Assembly: GCA_015680685.1 (NCBI GenBank)
Contig: MNCI01020571.1
Coordinates: 7,859-71,858 of the forward strand
Direction: 5' to 3'
Length of the DNA stretch: 64,000 nucleotides
Origin: Gnetum montanum
Taxonomy: Eukaryota > Streptophyta > Gnetopsida > Gnetales > Gnetaceae
Part shown: positions 34,451 through 46,622 of the stretch, piece by piece
How positions within the stretch are numbered: position 1 is the first letter of the stretch
Layout of the letters: every line of letters begins with the position of its first letter
Translations under genes and position numbers: made by a program
Notes under the pieces: generated by a model
What the model was told of the DNA's origin: nothing
Databases searched by the model: none
The model's input: the letters and a program-made list of their open reading frames with translations, nothing else

Positions 34451-35940
34451 ATGGTCAAGCACACTGGATCTTTTAAATCTCCCCCTTCTAACTTAGTCAT
34501 GGGAAGATGGCCATTCATGTTGTTGAGATTCTACAAAGTGGCTCCTCGATTTTTTAACTTTTTTATTTTACACCATCTTTAGTACAATTTTTGTTTTCTT
34601 GAGTATTTTAATTTTTTTTTTGATAGTTTGCTTTATTTGAATTTTTCTTATGTTTCTTTATTTTCCTTTATTACCATTGGGACTTTGGTGCCAATTACAA
34701 CTGCTAATTGATGGTGGTTTGTAACGTCATTGATTATTTGATTGAAAATTACCACATTTCATTTTCAAATTTTAACATTTACTAATGGGACATTGATTAT
34801 TTTCATGATAATAGGCAATGATTCCATGTCATCCATCACTTTATACAACTCTATGGTGCTTCCTCATTTTGGAAATATGCAGTTCCTTATTAATAACAAC
34901 TTATAATGAATTGGTGACCTTGGTGCTTTCCAAACTTGGAATGAATTAAGTGGATGAACAAGGGTGTAACTTCAAGGAAATTTATCTCTTTTGTACTTGC
35001 CTTTCATCCAGGTTTGCAGGAGTATTGCCATGGATTTATCACCATTCCTCTATTAACTAATAAATAGGAAGTAATGTCTTTGCATGGTGTGGTTCCCATT
35101 TGAAAAAAAAAAAGAAACAATGGAAATTCAAAGAACATCCCTTAGACACAATAACAGGCTACAAGGACTAGTTATGGGGCTCAAAAGACATGTTACCCAT
35201 GCCTGAAGACATCCATCTAACTAAGGCTCTTTTCACTTCCTGCTTCTCTTTTCCTTTTTCTTTGGAATGGTGAGTGATTTGTGGGAATGTTCATGTACTG
35301 TAGAGGATGGAATGGTCTCATGTGTCAATGTGAAGTCATTGGAAGTGGGGATTTGGATTTGGATTAAGGAAGGTGGTTCTTTGTTCATATTAATCACATC
35401 TTTCACAAGGGACTTCATGTGATCACCATGTGGAACTTTATTCCATACTTTCTCTCACCCATCAATTCTATCCATATACCATCTCACTACCTCTTTTCAT
35501 GAATGTCTTGATGGGTTCAATTGGCAAATGGTTGAAATTCTCTAATGATTTCTTTGGCAATTTGACTTTTAATGGTTCATAACCATTAACCATTCTTGGG
35601 GCCCATAGACTCCTTGGTTTGAAGGCATGCAAGGGCATTAAGGACATGAGCCTACTATGGGGAGGACCCACTTGCATACTCTTTGGTTGGGACGGTGAAA
35701 CTTCTTATCCCTTAGCCATTTTTCTTTCAAACCTTATAATTTCCATTGTGATGCATCCACTTTTGCAATCCTTAGCACATTGATCTCTTAAGAATCTCCT
35801 TTTCTGAGTCTCTTTCTAACCCTCTTCAAGCATTCTTCATTATTCTAAGCTTTTTTTACTTCCTCTGGACTCTAACTTTATGGGAAAAATCTTTGTTTTT
35901 ACTTAGTTTTTAAATGGGAAAACTTTTGGTTTTTGGTTGC
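34451..35940 (+). other. Element A spacer after pol
   Basis: Starts with T-rich sequence like that after gag in B and D. The short peptide with YGEDPLAYSL (35653-35690) aligns with FGEDPLVYLL of B. The short minus-strand frames here (35233-35418, 35468-35677) look like chance. Confidence 0.5.
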
Positions 35941-35990
35941 ATCGATGCATCTCCATTGACATAGCACAAAAACACTATATATATGCATCG
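35941..35990 (+). promoter_or_regulatory. U3-like internal promoter before ORF3 of A
   Basis: ATCGATGCATCT, 21 bases, then CTATATATATG. The LTR of A (39536-39585) has ATCAATGCATAT and CTATATAAATG with similar spacing. The motif is the one of A's own LTR and not that of B. Confidence 0.45.
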
Positions 35991-36400
35991 ACACTTATGA
36001 AATTTTTGCCATTTTCTCACAAGCACCAAAGGAGATTTTGTAGTTTTCAAAGCACAAAGCCTTCTTGAGTCCATAACTTTCTAAGAGCTTGTCTAAATCA
36101 GTCCGTTCTTCAATTTTGCAATTATTGAAGATGAGCTTTGTGTTGTGGGAGCCACAAATCATAGGTTTCTGATAGAAAATTTTTCAAACTTTCACAAGGT
36201 TTAACTAATAAGATAATATTAAAAATCATTAACTCATGTAAGTTAAACCTTACCAATAACTCAATAGCTATTCAAATAAAATAATATTAAAATAATCAAT
36301 TTGCCATAATCATAACTTAGCCTAAGTGTAACTAGCCAAGAAGACAATGTATCAAAGTGTTCTAAGTTACACATTAAAAGCTAATCCTTGATTACGTTGT

Positions 36401-36408
36401 GATTATAG
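36401..36408 (+). promoter_or_regulatory. Candidate 3' splice site at the ORF3 start of A
   Basis: gattatag directly before ATG, like gattgtag in B. An AT-rich stretch with donor-like atgtaagt lies about 165 bp upstream (near 36236). Confidence 0.4.
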
Positions 36409-39258
36409 ATGGATCCAAGACCCAAAAGACTACATGAGGGAGGACCATTTCAACCAAGGAACAAGTGATCAATAGGGGGAAGAAGCTAGTAATTGCAGCA
36501 GTCCCAAGAAGAAATAGCTAAAACACATGCCATGAGACCTCTTCAGAAGAAGCCTGAATTGGAATTTGTTTGCTAGATTCCTACAACTAAAACTGGTTAG
36601 TTGCGGCAAGATGAGGTGCTTGGGCTTGGACCAAACTTGGAACTCAACTTGACCGAGGCCTACTTAAGGCAGGTTTACGCTAAGAAGGTTCAAAGTGCAA
36701 TTCTTCAAGAACTTAACTTTGGTTCCTTCTTGGACTTGGCACCAGAAGAGGTAAAAACTTAGTTGCAAGCCTCTCCCATGTGGCCTCTCCTCATGTCTAG
36801 TGAGGAGTGGTACATGGGAGAGATGTACCTCTTTTAAAAAAATAGGCAAGTAGACGTCATGCTAAAGATCAAGGACATTAGTATGTCCTATTTAGTTGAG
36901 GCCATATCAGAGGCCCTCAACATAGGCAGACCTAAACGTCAAGAAAGGGTGGATTCAATTGTGCTATGGAGTGGACTGTAGGGAGTACAGTGCACTCACT
37001 AAGGTAGAGAGGGCCTATTTCAAGATGGTGGCCTACCACCTAAGCCCAACGATGAGGCTAAGGAAAATCATAGCATTCTTTGCCCATGCATGTGCCGCTC
37101 TAAGTGGTAAATACCCAGTCAATCTTTCATAGCTCATATTCTTAGAGGTTGAGAAAAGGTTCAAAGAGAATGAGTGTGGGAGAAAGAAACTCTCCTTTCC
37201 ATGCCTCATCAGAAAATTATGCAAAAGGAGAGGCATAGCCTGTTATGCCAATGATATGCTTCATCATGGTCCTACTGCATCTTGGCAAGAGATGATGAAG
37301 GATAAATCACCTATCAAGCTATAAGAAGAGGAGTGGCTACCACCACCACCAACTCAAGAAACAATGTCAAAGGCTCATGCTACCATTAAGCATATGTAGA
37401 AGCTCTGTGAAAAACTCCTGTAGTAGTAATAGGAAGGACCAAGTGGTGGGGAACCTTCAGTCTACCGACTAGCATTGAGTCACCTTAAGGAAGTTACTCG
37501 AACCATTAGCTAGTTGGAGGAGACTATGTTGCTATTCTCCATATAAAGGATGTAGGCATCTGCAAGGTCAAATCCAGGTGCCCAAGAGGTGATGATATTC
37601 ATCCTAGGACAACAATAATTCCTAGAGATCTCTAAGAATGCTACCACTTTTTTGGTGCACCTAAAGAAGGACGAGGGAGAAATGGTCTTGGTGATGCAGC
37701 ACCATGGATAGGAGACAATAGTAGAGGTGGTGGCTAACCATGTGGCAGAGGGCTCCCTAAGCACTCATGTAGCTATTGTGCTAGACATTACTTATCTCAG
37801 AGATGTGTAGGTATCTGCAAGAGTAAGTGGGAGGCTAAGTGTAGCCCAACACGAGGAGGTGCTAGACTGATTGGTGGGTAGTGGGCAATCACTTCTAGAG
37901 ATATTTGATCTCCCAGATAACATCACTACTACCTAGTTAGAGTTACTAGAAGCTAAGAGCAAACTCATCATCACTAGTACTTAACTCAAGGTAGCCATCT
38001 TTGAAAATAGATGATTGGTTACGAAGGTTGTAGAATTGAGAGCCCAATTATCTGATCCCATCATTCTCAGCTAGACAGTAACCAAGGATGAAGCTTTCTT
38101 ACAGCTTCAAAACATATTAAAAGAGGTTGAAAATGCAAAGGAGATGATGGTCTTTAATGTGTCCTTATCAGAGGCCTTGGCCTACAACACTGAGTAGGAC
38201 CTATCAAAAGTCCATAAGGAGAATCTAGTTTTAACCAAAGACAATTTCCACCTACAAAATGTAGAGGCATAAAAAGATCAAATGGTGGAATTTTTGCAAT
38301 AGCAGCAAGATCAACTTGCTAAGGTGAACATGGATTTGAGGAGGTTGGCTACTGAAAATCGAAATGTCTTGATGGAAGAGGTCCATGCACTTTACCAGAA
38401 ATCAACCATTGAGATAGTCACTTGGAAGAATGAGGCCCTAAAGTTTGAATGAGTAAAGAATCACTATAGGGACCAGGTCAGGCTTATCAAAGAAGTTAAT
38501 GAAAAAGAAATTCAATTGGCCAAGCCAAAGATGAATGAGGCCCTTTAGCAACTCCAATAAAGAGGTGACATGTGGTAGCCCATCTTTGATGGACTAAACA
38601 CCAACAACAAAGCTGAAATCTGCCTAAAGAAGTTGTAGATCAAAGAGATGACTAAATACATGGAGTTAGCCAACCTCTGATATGCAAACTTAGCAATGCT
38701 GACTATTAGATGATTGCGGTGAGAGTTAGAAAAATAAGTGGCTAGCTCATATCTCTTATATGAGGTAGAGTTCAAGCACCATAAGGACACAAAGAAAAAT
38801 TTGGAAATAGCTAACTAACATTGGGCTTAAAGTTCTTAGAGCTCGCTTCATAGATCAACAATCAATAGCTAAGAACCTGGCCAAGAGAATGAATGATTAC
38901 CAAGAGCTGCAGAACCTTGTCAGGACATTCAACATCGAATGTAAACAATTCGCTGCTTGGTTCATGAATGTCAAGGAGTTGTTACCATCCATGCCCTATT
39001 CATGATATGTTCCTGTTCCAGCTCACATTGGTGATGCCATGTGGACTATGTACAATTCTTAGAGTAAGAAGAAGAAGATGAAGGCACTGCTAGATGTCTT
39101 CTATCTTTCACCAAATGTAGTAGCTACAACAGGACAGCTGTAGCCATTGCCTTAGTCTCAACCACCATCACCATGGGCACCAGAGGCTAGAGAAGGTTCT
39201 TCAGCATCCTAGGAGCCTCCACCTCGTAGCACCATCTTATCTTCTCTTCGTCTTTGGT
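36409..39258 (+). pseudogene. Element A ORF3: third retrotransposon protein, coiled coil
   Basis: ATG at 36409 opens MDPRPKRLHEGGPFQ. Then come ELNLTEAYLRQVYAKKVQSA and ILQELNFGSFLDLAPEEVKT (36640-36760), SSEEWYMGEMYLF (cf. SSEWYLGETHQFW of B), and ISMSYLVEAISEALNIGRPK at about 36870-36930. The MVLVMQ to EEVLD and LEIFDLPDNITTT segments (37681-37940) match VVVMQ, HEDVLD and LFDIPSDVTAA of B. A long Lys/Glu/Leu coiled-coil region follows (about 37960-38960), then a Pro/Ser-rich end (39140-39240). Frames are interrupted often. Conservation with B in the same order suggests a real protein family. Function unknown. Confidence 0.6.
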
Positions 39259-39468
39259 GATCAATGGATTTCCAACTATCTAGTTTTGAAAACAATGTTC
39301 AAATTTTTTTCCTAAACATCCATTTTTGTAATCATTGTAAACCTGTACAATCAAGCACTTAGCATTAGTTGGTTAGTCAGTAAGTAAGTCCATGGTTTCA
39401 TACCTTCCCAAATTTTGTAAGAATCTTTATCCTCCTTTTGTTTACTTGAGGATGAGTTTTTAGTCAGT

Positions 39469-39478
39469 TGTGGAGGTA
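39469..39478 (+). promoter_or_regulatory. Polypurine tract of A
   Basis: tgtggaggta directly before the 3' LTR. Confidence 0.55.
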
Positions 39479-40312
39479 TGATGAATCATCATTATTGGGC
39501 TGGGTTGATTTATCCTCATCAACACATGAGTTGATGTATCAATGCATATGTGTTAATGTGCAATATGATTTTGCCTATATAAATGAACATACCCACCGCA
39601 TTTATGGAATCATAGAGTCAATAGTACAACAAAGTTCTAGTAGTTTCTTCCCATAATAGGTAGAATATTTTCTAAGTGCTCGCAATAGGAGTTAAGGATT
39701 GTATGGATCCTTATTCGAGCACCAATGTACTTGGACACATTGATGTGACAACAATAAAGATGAGATTCTTGAAATACCTCACAACACATGGAATAGCTTA
39801 ATGTGCACTTTAATGTACTTTACTATTCATGCATTTCAAATTCATGTTTTTACTTAAATAATTAATTAATTTGCTTAAGTAATATAGATAAGTATGACTG
39901 CCTTGAGCATAACGTTAATGCTTGGTAATCCCAGCAACACCATCACTTGGTAATCTAGTAGCATTATAACGAGTTCAGGATGTGTCCAGAAGGTGGGACT
40001 GAATACTTATGCTAGGAAATAGGCTAAGACATTAGATAGTTACTTAGATTAATTCTTAATCAATTACTTTTTCTTATGCTTAGGATAATTAGAATAAAAA
40101 TATAAAAATCTATACAAATCATGTGCCTTGGCTCTCACTTAACCATACACTTGCACCAACACAAGTGAAGCTAAGAAGACAATGATCACATCCATAGTTC
40201 GCTATCTTTACTATTGGCATTTGGAGAGCTAAAGTCCATAGAATTCAATTGGATTGCTAGTGAATGCTTGTGATTCATATGGTTGGGTGTAGGAACTACT
40301 TGTCACTCATCA
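39479..40312 (+). repeat. 3' LTR of element A
   Basis: 834 bp, TGATGAATC to CTCATCA. TATA box CCTATATAAATG at 39574-39585 and AATAAA at 39753-39758. Same family as the E LTR and as the remnant at 7872-8022. The next five bases, ATTAG, would be the target duplication; its left partner is lost. Confidence 0.85.
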
Positions 40313-40379
40313 ATTAGTAAGTAGATGAAGTAATTAGTAAGCATATGGTCAATGCACCTTGACTTTTTGCACATCTTTA

Positions 40380-42460
40380 AGGAGAAATAGTTAATAAAGC
40401 TAAGGAGAAAATTTCATATCATAATAAAATATGAAGACATAAATTTACAATTAGAGAAAAATTCATCCATTTTAAAGTCTTTACAGCAAATTGAGCATCT
40501 TTCTTTTTGAAGTAAGAATTTTGAATTCTCCATGTAAATGCAAGTAAAGGGACTGATATAGAGAAGAAAACATGTGTTGTTTAGAAAGAAGCATCGATTA
40601 ACTTTTGAATAAGTGAGCATTCCTTTGTTTCCATATCAAAAATTTTTGGAATAACAAAGGCATTTCATGGATTGTTAATTATTGCAACAAGAAATTGTAG
40701 AAGAGAAGATGACTATGGTTTATCATGAAGAGGTATAGTAAATATATTGTATGCTTTGATAGTCCCAAAACAAATATGATAGGATTCAATAGCATAACAA
40801 TAAGGGTAATAAGGGATTGCAATACTAATGTGTAAAAGTCTGGTTTCCATAGGCAAACCATTGTTAGGGATAGACCAAATAAAAATTGTAATTTTAGGCT
40901 ATCATCCAAATTTCCAAAACTTTTTAAAGATGTTGCTCCACTAATCAAATCTCTAATGAATATTCCATTTTGGTTCAAGTACTAAAAGTGATCATGCACT
41001 AGAAGAATTTTTTTAACAAATTTAAACATAGGAAAATTCAAGAGATGCGAACCATCAGTCCATTGCCGATTATCTTGAAGCTTCTGATGAATAGTATGTG
41101 GAGTCTTTAAATGTTATGCAACAAGAGAAAGAATGACTTACAAAAAGGAGTGATAGTTATTGAATGAAGGATATCTTAGAATATAATATAATATAATACT
41201 GTAGTAAAAGGTCTATACAATCTTTTCTTATAAAATTCCAATGTTACATAGGGACATGTCCCCATGAAAAATTTTATGTTCAAGATATCTTAGAGATGGG
41301 GACACATCCCAAAGCATGTTAGGTGGGATATGCTATATACTGCAATATCTCAAAATACAATTTATACACTACCTCCAACTATTTTCTTTCTTCCAAAATG
41401 TTTGGTTGTCCAAATTGCAGTGCAAATCTTGGAAATCTCTCGTAAATCACAATCTACAATGAATTTATCTATAATATTTAGTACTCCTAAACATCATTCA
41501 ATGTAGACAAAGCTATTTCTCATGATCATGTCTTGGTTGCATTCTCAAAGTATTCCACAAAAACCAAACCATCTCCATGTTCCTATGTCTTGAGGATCTA
41601 TGAAACACTATTAAATCTAGTATTAATTGGCCACTTTGTTAAGTTGATATTTAATTTTCATGATATAAATATAATGTCTATCTAATGGATCATTTGGGTG
41701 CTTAGATGTAATAAAACATCATTTTTAATTTTAGTTTTAGTATATTAACTTTGACATGCAAAACACCATTTTATTTGTAAGATCATTCCAAGTCTGGTTA
41801 CGATGATTTTTTTATCTTTAAGAAACCATCATTTGGAGTGATGTCAAGGTGCACATTTCTCATGTTGAAGACTTAGATTCAAACCTAGGTGCAACCACTC
41901 AAAGAGGTTAGGCTTTCACTTATCTACGAACCCTCCCAAGATCTTGCTTGGTAGGATGGGTATTGTGGCTTTGGGTGATAAAAAGAATAATTAAAGTCTT
42001 GAAACATGCTATAGTAGATGACCACCACAAGAAACAATCCAATTCAACTAGGATAGATGGGGGCTGATGGAACATAAGGCTAATTTGATGAAAGCCAAAG
42101 TAAAGAATTTTCTTCTAATCTTCTTCTCCTTCAAGGCATGAAGAATCCATTTTATAGACAATGGCATGATTTGGTCATGTAAGTTGCAAATACCAAGTCC
42201 ACCATATTCTTGAGGTAGATAGCAAGCATCCCATTTAACATGAACAAAGCCATGAGAGAAATGGAGTTGTTCTAAATGTAATTTCTAATAATTTTTTTTA
42301 ACTTAAAATAGTTGATCTCATTGGGGGCAAGAAAGGATGAGTAATAAATGTATCATGAAGAAAGATCATGTTAAGTAACAATAAGCCTTCCAACCAAGTG
42401 CAAGTATCATCTAGACCAATTATCAATTTTTGCTAAACTTTTTGAACTAAGCCTTCAAAT
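40380..42460 (-). pseudogene. LINE ORF2 C-terminal remnant
   Basis: Minus-strand translation near 42440-41990 gives DNWSR, LHLVGRLIV, then VKWDACYLPQEYGGLGICNL and KWILHAL. This is the post-RT region of plant LINE ORF2 (xLSLAGRxxLI, VAWxxVCxPKxxGGLGIxxL, KWxWR). Further on (40978-40679) NQNGIFIRDLISGATSLKSF matches the family's DxNGxFLxxxDLxxK-type segment near the C-terminus. 41200-41990 is poorly resolved. The left end is where element A sits. Confidence 0.6.
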
Positions 42461-42639
42461 TATAGACTTTTCTTTTTTGTTTTTTTTTAACTAACAAAAC
42501 ATAATAATCCTACTAATTGTTAATTGATTCGACAAATCATAGACAATAGATCTCATGTCTTTATAGGCAATCCTATGTGAAAGTGAGGTGATGGAACCTT
42601 CTTTAGAGGTTGCATTGTCAACCAAAGATGACGTTTTTT

Positions 42640-43240
42640 GCTTAGTTGTTGGCATCATCATGGAGTGCTCATTCAGGAAAAACTTCAACGATAGGGTTTT
42701 GCCATGACCTCCCAGTGTATCCTTTGCTATAAGGAGATCGAAACTACGATACACCTTTTTAAGGAATGTCTATTTACAAAGGTTGTAGGTTGATTCATGC
42801 ACATGTAGACTAGGATCATGTGGGATTAGTGTTGGGCAATGATTATAGAAGGTCCATCATTCAAAGCCACTTACATGAAATTTCATTATGGATGGAGGTT
42901 GCCTAGGAGATTTGGCTTGAGAGGAATGCTCACACTTTTCGTGCAAAGTGCCAAAACTCTCCCTTTAAATGCATCTCGAAAGCATTCATCAACTTGTGGG
43001 AAAACATCCATGAATGCATGATGACAATATTTAACACTTGTGACTCTTTGTAGGATGCGCCAATGTGGTGCTCATAAATTGTGTGTTCTTTTGTTTTAAA
43101 TGAACTTTATAATGTTGCACATAACTATTTTTTGGTTTTTAGTTTCGATACCATATAGGAATGCTTAGGGCATTTTGGCTGGAGGATCTTCTACCTTCTA
43201 TGATGATACTTCTTGTACTTGTTGATTTAAGGGTTCATCC
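42640..43240 (+). pseudogene. LINE C-terminal fragment with RT-associated zinc-binding motif
   Basis: Plus-strand translation near 42700-42780 reads CILCYKEIETTIHLFKECLF followed by TKVV. This matches the zf-RVT pattern CxxCxxxxETxxHLFxxCxFxxxxW. The orientation is opposite to the neighbouring LINE remnant, so two LINEs meet here. The following 43021-43240 has no clear frame. Confidence 0.5.
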
Positions 43241-43542
43241 CTCTCATTACATAAATGACCAAACTTTTCCTATAAAAAAATAGTCAGTTGATTGTTTAAA
43301 ACATGTTAAGCCCACTGTTAAACTTTTTTCATATTCTCTACTCATACGGACCACGACCACCAGATTTCAATTATTCAAAATATAATTCTTTTTCCATGAT
43401 TTGGCATGTAATGTTTTCTGCTACATATCATATTAAGGCATTTGTATTTGTGATCTCCCTAACTCTTCCACTTGCAATTTATACTATGATCGTGACTTCT
43501 ATGAGGGGAACATTCTTTGGACAGCCACTTGCAGGGCCTTCA

Positions 43543-43660
43543 TTTTAATTGGGTAACCGGTAATTTTTCTAAAACAAGGGAAGGTTTCCCTCTTTAGCCT
43601 GTATTTTAATTGGGTAGCCTGTAATTTATCTTTACAAATGAAAGGTTTCCCGCTTTAGCA
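43543..43660. repeat. 57-bp direct repeat, two copies, upstream of the ATL gene
   Basis: Units 43543-43599 and 43604-43660 both begin ttttaattgggta and share aaaggtttccc or aaggtttccc and ctttagc. They lie about 1 kb upstream of the ATL start. Confidence 0.75.
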
Positions 43661-44613
43661 TTTAATTAAGACAGCGGACCTAATCAAAGGCCCAACTTTT
43701 CTTTGTTAATATGCTGCAGGTAAGTAATGGACAGCCATGATAAATATGGCCGGGAAAAATTGCAGTGAAAAACGTTTAAAAATTATGGAGCTTTCGTACC
43801 TCCCTGAATTGCCAAACAAATGCTCCTATGATCCAGCGCTTTGCGAATCCATATTTGGTATTTAGTCTGTTTTAAATTGAACCGAGGGTGACTTGAAAAG
43901 CAAGGCTAACTGGAACGCCTCTCAAATCAGCAAATGAAACGTCGATCACGTTTTCTTGCCATGTGATTTGTTTTTAGCGTTGAGTAACATTGAATTCTAC
44001 TCAACAGCACTTAAGAATCCAAACTTCCGTGATCCCACTTTCCAAAACCCGGCACAATCATTGAAAATTCCTTGCAAGAATGGCCAAAACCCATGACTGT
44101 AAGCAAGTCATTATGGTCTTCTTCCCGTTACTGGCAGGTTGCTGTCTAAAAAATTGTGAGGTTGCCAACAAAAATGTCAATCTCCTTCATGTCCCAATTT
44201 CTTGGTCTGAAAACTACTCAAAAACTTATTTCAGAATGACATAGTTCAACTCACTTCAACCATGGCCATTGCTTGTAATAAGCATGAAAGACATCCTATA
44301 ACTACTTGTCCAGGCAAGGATCTTGCTCCCAAATGATCATGTTATTTTCCCACAATCATGAAACTCGGAAACTTCCAAATATTGGAAACTAACAATCCTG
44401 CATATAGAACCCCTGTTTCAAACCCAGCATAGGGAAAGCAGAATTTCTCTTTATGGTGATGAAAATTTGAGAAACAGATCAAGCTTTAGGATCCCCATAG
44501 CGCAAAGTTAGTTTCTGGGTTTATCATGTTTGTTTGTTTCTTCCTGATTTGAGATCAATTTTTCATGAATTTGATTCATTTGAGGATCTTAAATACTCCC
44601 AACTGAAAGCAGA

Positions 44614-45408
44614 ATGAGCTTGAGCCCGAGACCCAGAGCCGATCCATGGCAGATGAAGCAGCCCAATTCAGATGTGAATCCTGCTCTGATAGCACTGGTT
44701 TCTGTGATAGCATTAGCATTTCTGATTGTCACTTATTACAACTTGTTGAAGTGCTGCTGCTGCTACTGCAAGCCCATGCTGCTGTGGCCATGGAGGACGT
44801 CAAGGGCTGATCAGATGGTGGTGGTGGTTCAGGACTCAGATGCCCTTAATCTGGTTTCTCCTGGTTTGGACTACTGGGTCATGAAAATGTTACCAGTGTT
44901 CAAATTCATGCAGGTTAGGCAAAATTTGCAAGGCCAGGACACAGAGTGCTCAGTTTGCCTCGTAGATTTTCAGGACCAGGATGAGATCAGAATTCTGCCC
45001 AAATGCAGACATGTGTTTCACCTTCAATGCATAGATATGTGGCTCACTTCCCATGCTAGCTGTCCTCTATGCAGATCAAGCCTTGTGGGTTTTGAGGATT
45101 TGCATAATTCATCATCAGGCACTAGTAGCAGAAGCAGCCACATTATTCTTGTTGCACAGGAGGCTTCCATGGAAGCCAACAGCAACACAGAGGCAGATTC
45201 CATTAGTGCTGAATTGGAGATTGTAAGCAAGGAACAGCAACAGCAAGTGGTGGATTCTTCTCCTGCCTTGAACCAGATTCAGGATCAGAATCAGCATGGT
45301 GCAGATGCTGTTGCAGGAACTAGTGTGTTAAATGGAGATGTTGTGTTGGAGTTGGTGAACTCGGATGATGATGAAGGAGTTGGTGAAGATTTACAGAGTT
45401 TACGATAG
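44614..45408 (+). CDS. ATL-family RING-H2 finger protein (membrane E3 ubiquitin ligase)
   Basis: An intact single-exon gene of 264 codons. ATLs move ubiquitin from an E2 to target proteins at cell membranes. Residues 22-46 form one hydrophobic membrane segment, followed by a Cys cluster (47-52) that could be lipid-modified. The GLD motif is at 84-86. The RING-H2 finger runs from Cys112 to Cys153 with ATL spacing C-X2-C-X15-C-X-H-X2-H-X2-C-X10-C-X2-C, the family's Pro129 and the conserved Trp143. The tail is Ser/Gln/Asp-rich and acidic at the end. This ATG is the first in frame before the hydrophobic segment, and the following frame has no breaks. Plant ATL genes are usually intronless, as here. 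It is the only convincing host gene in the window. The exact ATL member is not clear. Confidence 0.95.
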   Translation: MSLSPRPRADPWQMKQPNSDVNPALIALVSVIALAFLIVTYYNLLKCCCCYCKPMLLWPWRTSRADQMVVVVQDSDALNLVSPGLDYWVMKMLPVFKFMQVRQNLQGQDTECSVCLVDFQDQDEIRILPKCRHVFHLQCIDMWLTSHASCPLCRSSLVGFEDLHNSSSGTSSRSSHIILVAQEASMEANSNTEADSISAELEIVSKEQQQQVVDSSPALNQIQDQNQHGADAVAGTSVLNGDVVLELVNSDDDEGVGEDLQSLR

Positions 45409-45580
45409 CCTTGTAGGTGAAGAAAAGGCAGAACTGTAATGGAGTTTCAATGCCACTACTTAAATTGTAAAGGAACAGGGTAGGGTAGTAATCTTTCCTT
45501 TTTCATTTTAAACTCTCTTGTGAATCTCTCTATTACTGATTCAACAATTAAATGGAATACTTCTTTTATTATTTGCATCA
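45409..45580 (+). terminator. Likely 3' UTR and polyadenylation region of the ATL gene
   Basis: A TTGTAA word (45464-45469), a T-rich stretch and a weak AATTAAA signal (about 45545-45552) follow the stop. This is a usual plant arrangement; the cleavage site cannot be fixed. Confidence 0.4.
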
Positions 45581-46622
45581 ATAACGGGAGTTATAGCATT
45601 CATGCTTTAGGTTTTAAATTATTTATTGGGTTCTGCCTTCCATTACAAATTCTGCCTTCAACTTAATTTCCTTTAAGAAAATTCTCACACCTTAAATTAA
45701 AACATATTTATTTAAAGGTATATAGACAGCATCGTATATTTTTTTGCTGTGTTTCAACTTAGTTTCCTCAGAATCATAACTGTATATCTCATTGATGCCA
45801 TTTGATATTAATTACAAACTAGGAGACCATCTTAAGTGCACTAAAGTGATTTAAAATTTCTTTCTTACTCTTTACCATTTTACGTACTTAAAACTGGAGT
45901 AGGTAACTTTGTAAAATTTGTTTATAAATGAAAACATCTTGAAATTGATGAAAGTTGAAGTTTAAACTGCAAAGCTTGATTATAGGGGTGGTTGCAAGAA
46001 AATCTAAAAACATTTGTGGGTTAAAAATGATTCCCAGAATGAAACTAGACTATCTGTATGTCTAGGATATTTAACCAGCGTAATGAAACATAGAAGAAAA
46101 GACAATGAACATTGTGCTTAAAGCTTAATAAATATGCCGCTATTCCTTGTAGGATTTGGGATTATTATAAAAAATTTATTACAATTTTGCTTTAAAAAAC
46201 GGGAGCTGATTGGAACTGAAACTTTGACCATATGCATCTTCAGGATATACATCCACATCTGAGTAAAACTTAAAGTTAATACACTTCAAGACATAATTAT
46301 ACCTCCAACTCCAACTGGACCCATGATAAAAGAAAAGAAAAGCTTGAGCAAGGCTGCATGACTCTTCATAATCCAGAAGAAACGCACTGTATGTAAGTTA
46401 AAGTTATGTAACAGGCCTAAGAGATTACTAACGGATTAGGCTGGAAGTTAAGTGTGATCACCTCGTTAATTGTCAAGGGTGAAATTGAGTTTTCAAAAAT
46501 CTTAACGAATTTCTCTGCCCAAATTATAAAAAGTACCTTCCGAAAAAACCCACGAATAAAAGAAAACAAATTATCATCATTGGTCTCCAACTACCAAATG
46601 AGCTGGTATGGATAGCTCATCT
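45581..46622. other. Intergenic, nothing recognised
   Basis: AT-rich, without long frames, LTR ends or repeats that I can see. Confidence 0.4.

Larger units (their letters stand above)
7872..40312 (+). mobile_element. Gypsy element A (nested host element, about 12.4 kb without its insertions)
   Basis: Reading order on the plus strand is: 5' LTR remnant (7872-8022), PBS (8024), gag N-terminus (8173-8516), insertion C (8517-20010 plus 5-bp duplication), rest of gag (20016-22161), insertion B (22162-30678), pol (30684-about 34450), spacer with internal promoter-like sequence, ORF3 (36409-about 39258), PPT and 3' LTR (39479-40312). The gag reading frame and alignment resume exactly when C and one copy of its target duplication are removed. 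This supports a single split element. Size, tRNA-Asp PBS and a third ORF recall the Athila group, but I have not placed it phylogenetically. Confidence 0.75.

Noticed and set aside
36409-39258. Envelope protein at the ORF3 position
   Set aside because: No signal peptide, no hydrophobic membrane segments and a coiled-coil-rich composition. Annotated as an unknown third protein.
42491-42754. 87-codon minus frame
   Set aside because: The opposite strand carries the RT-associated zinc-binding motif of a LINE, so this is its shadow.
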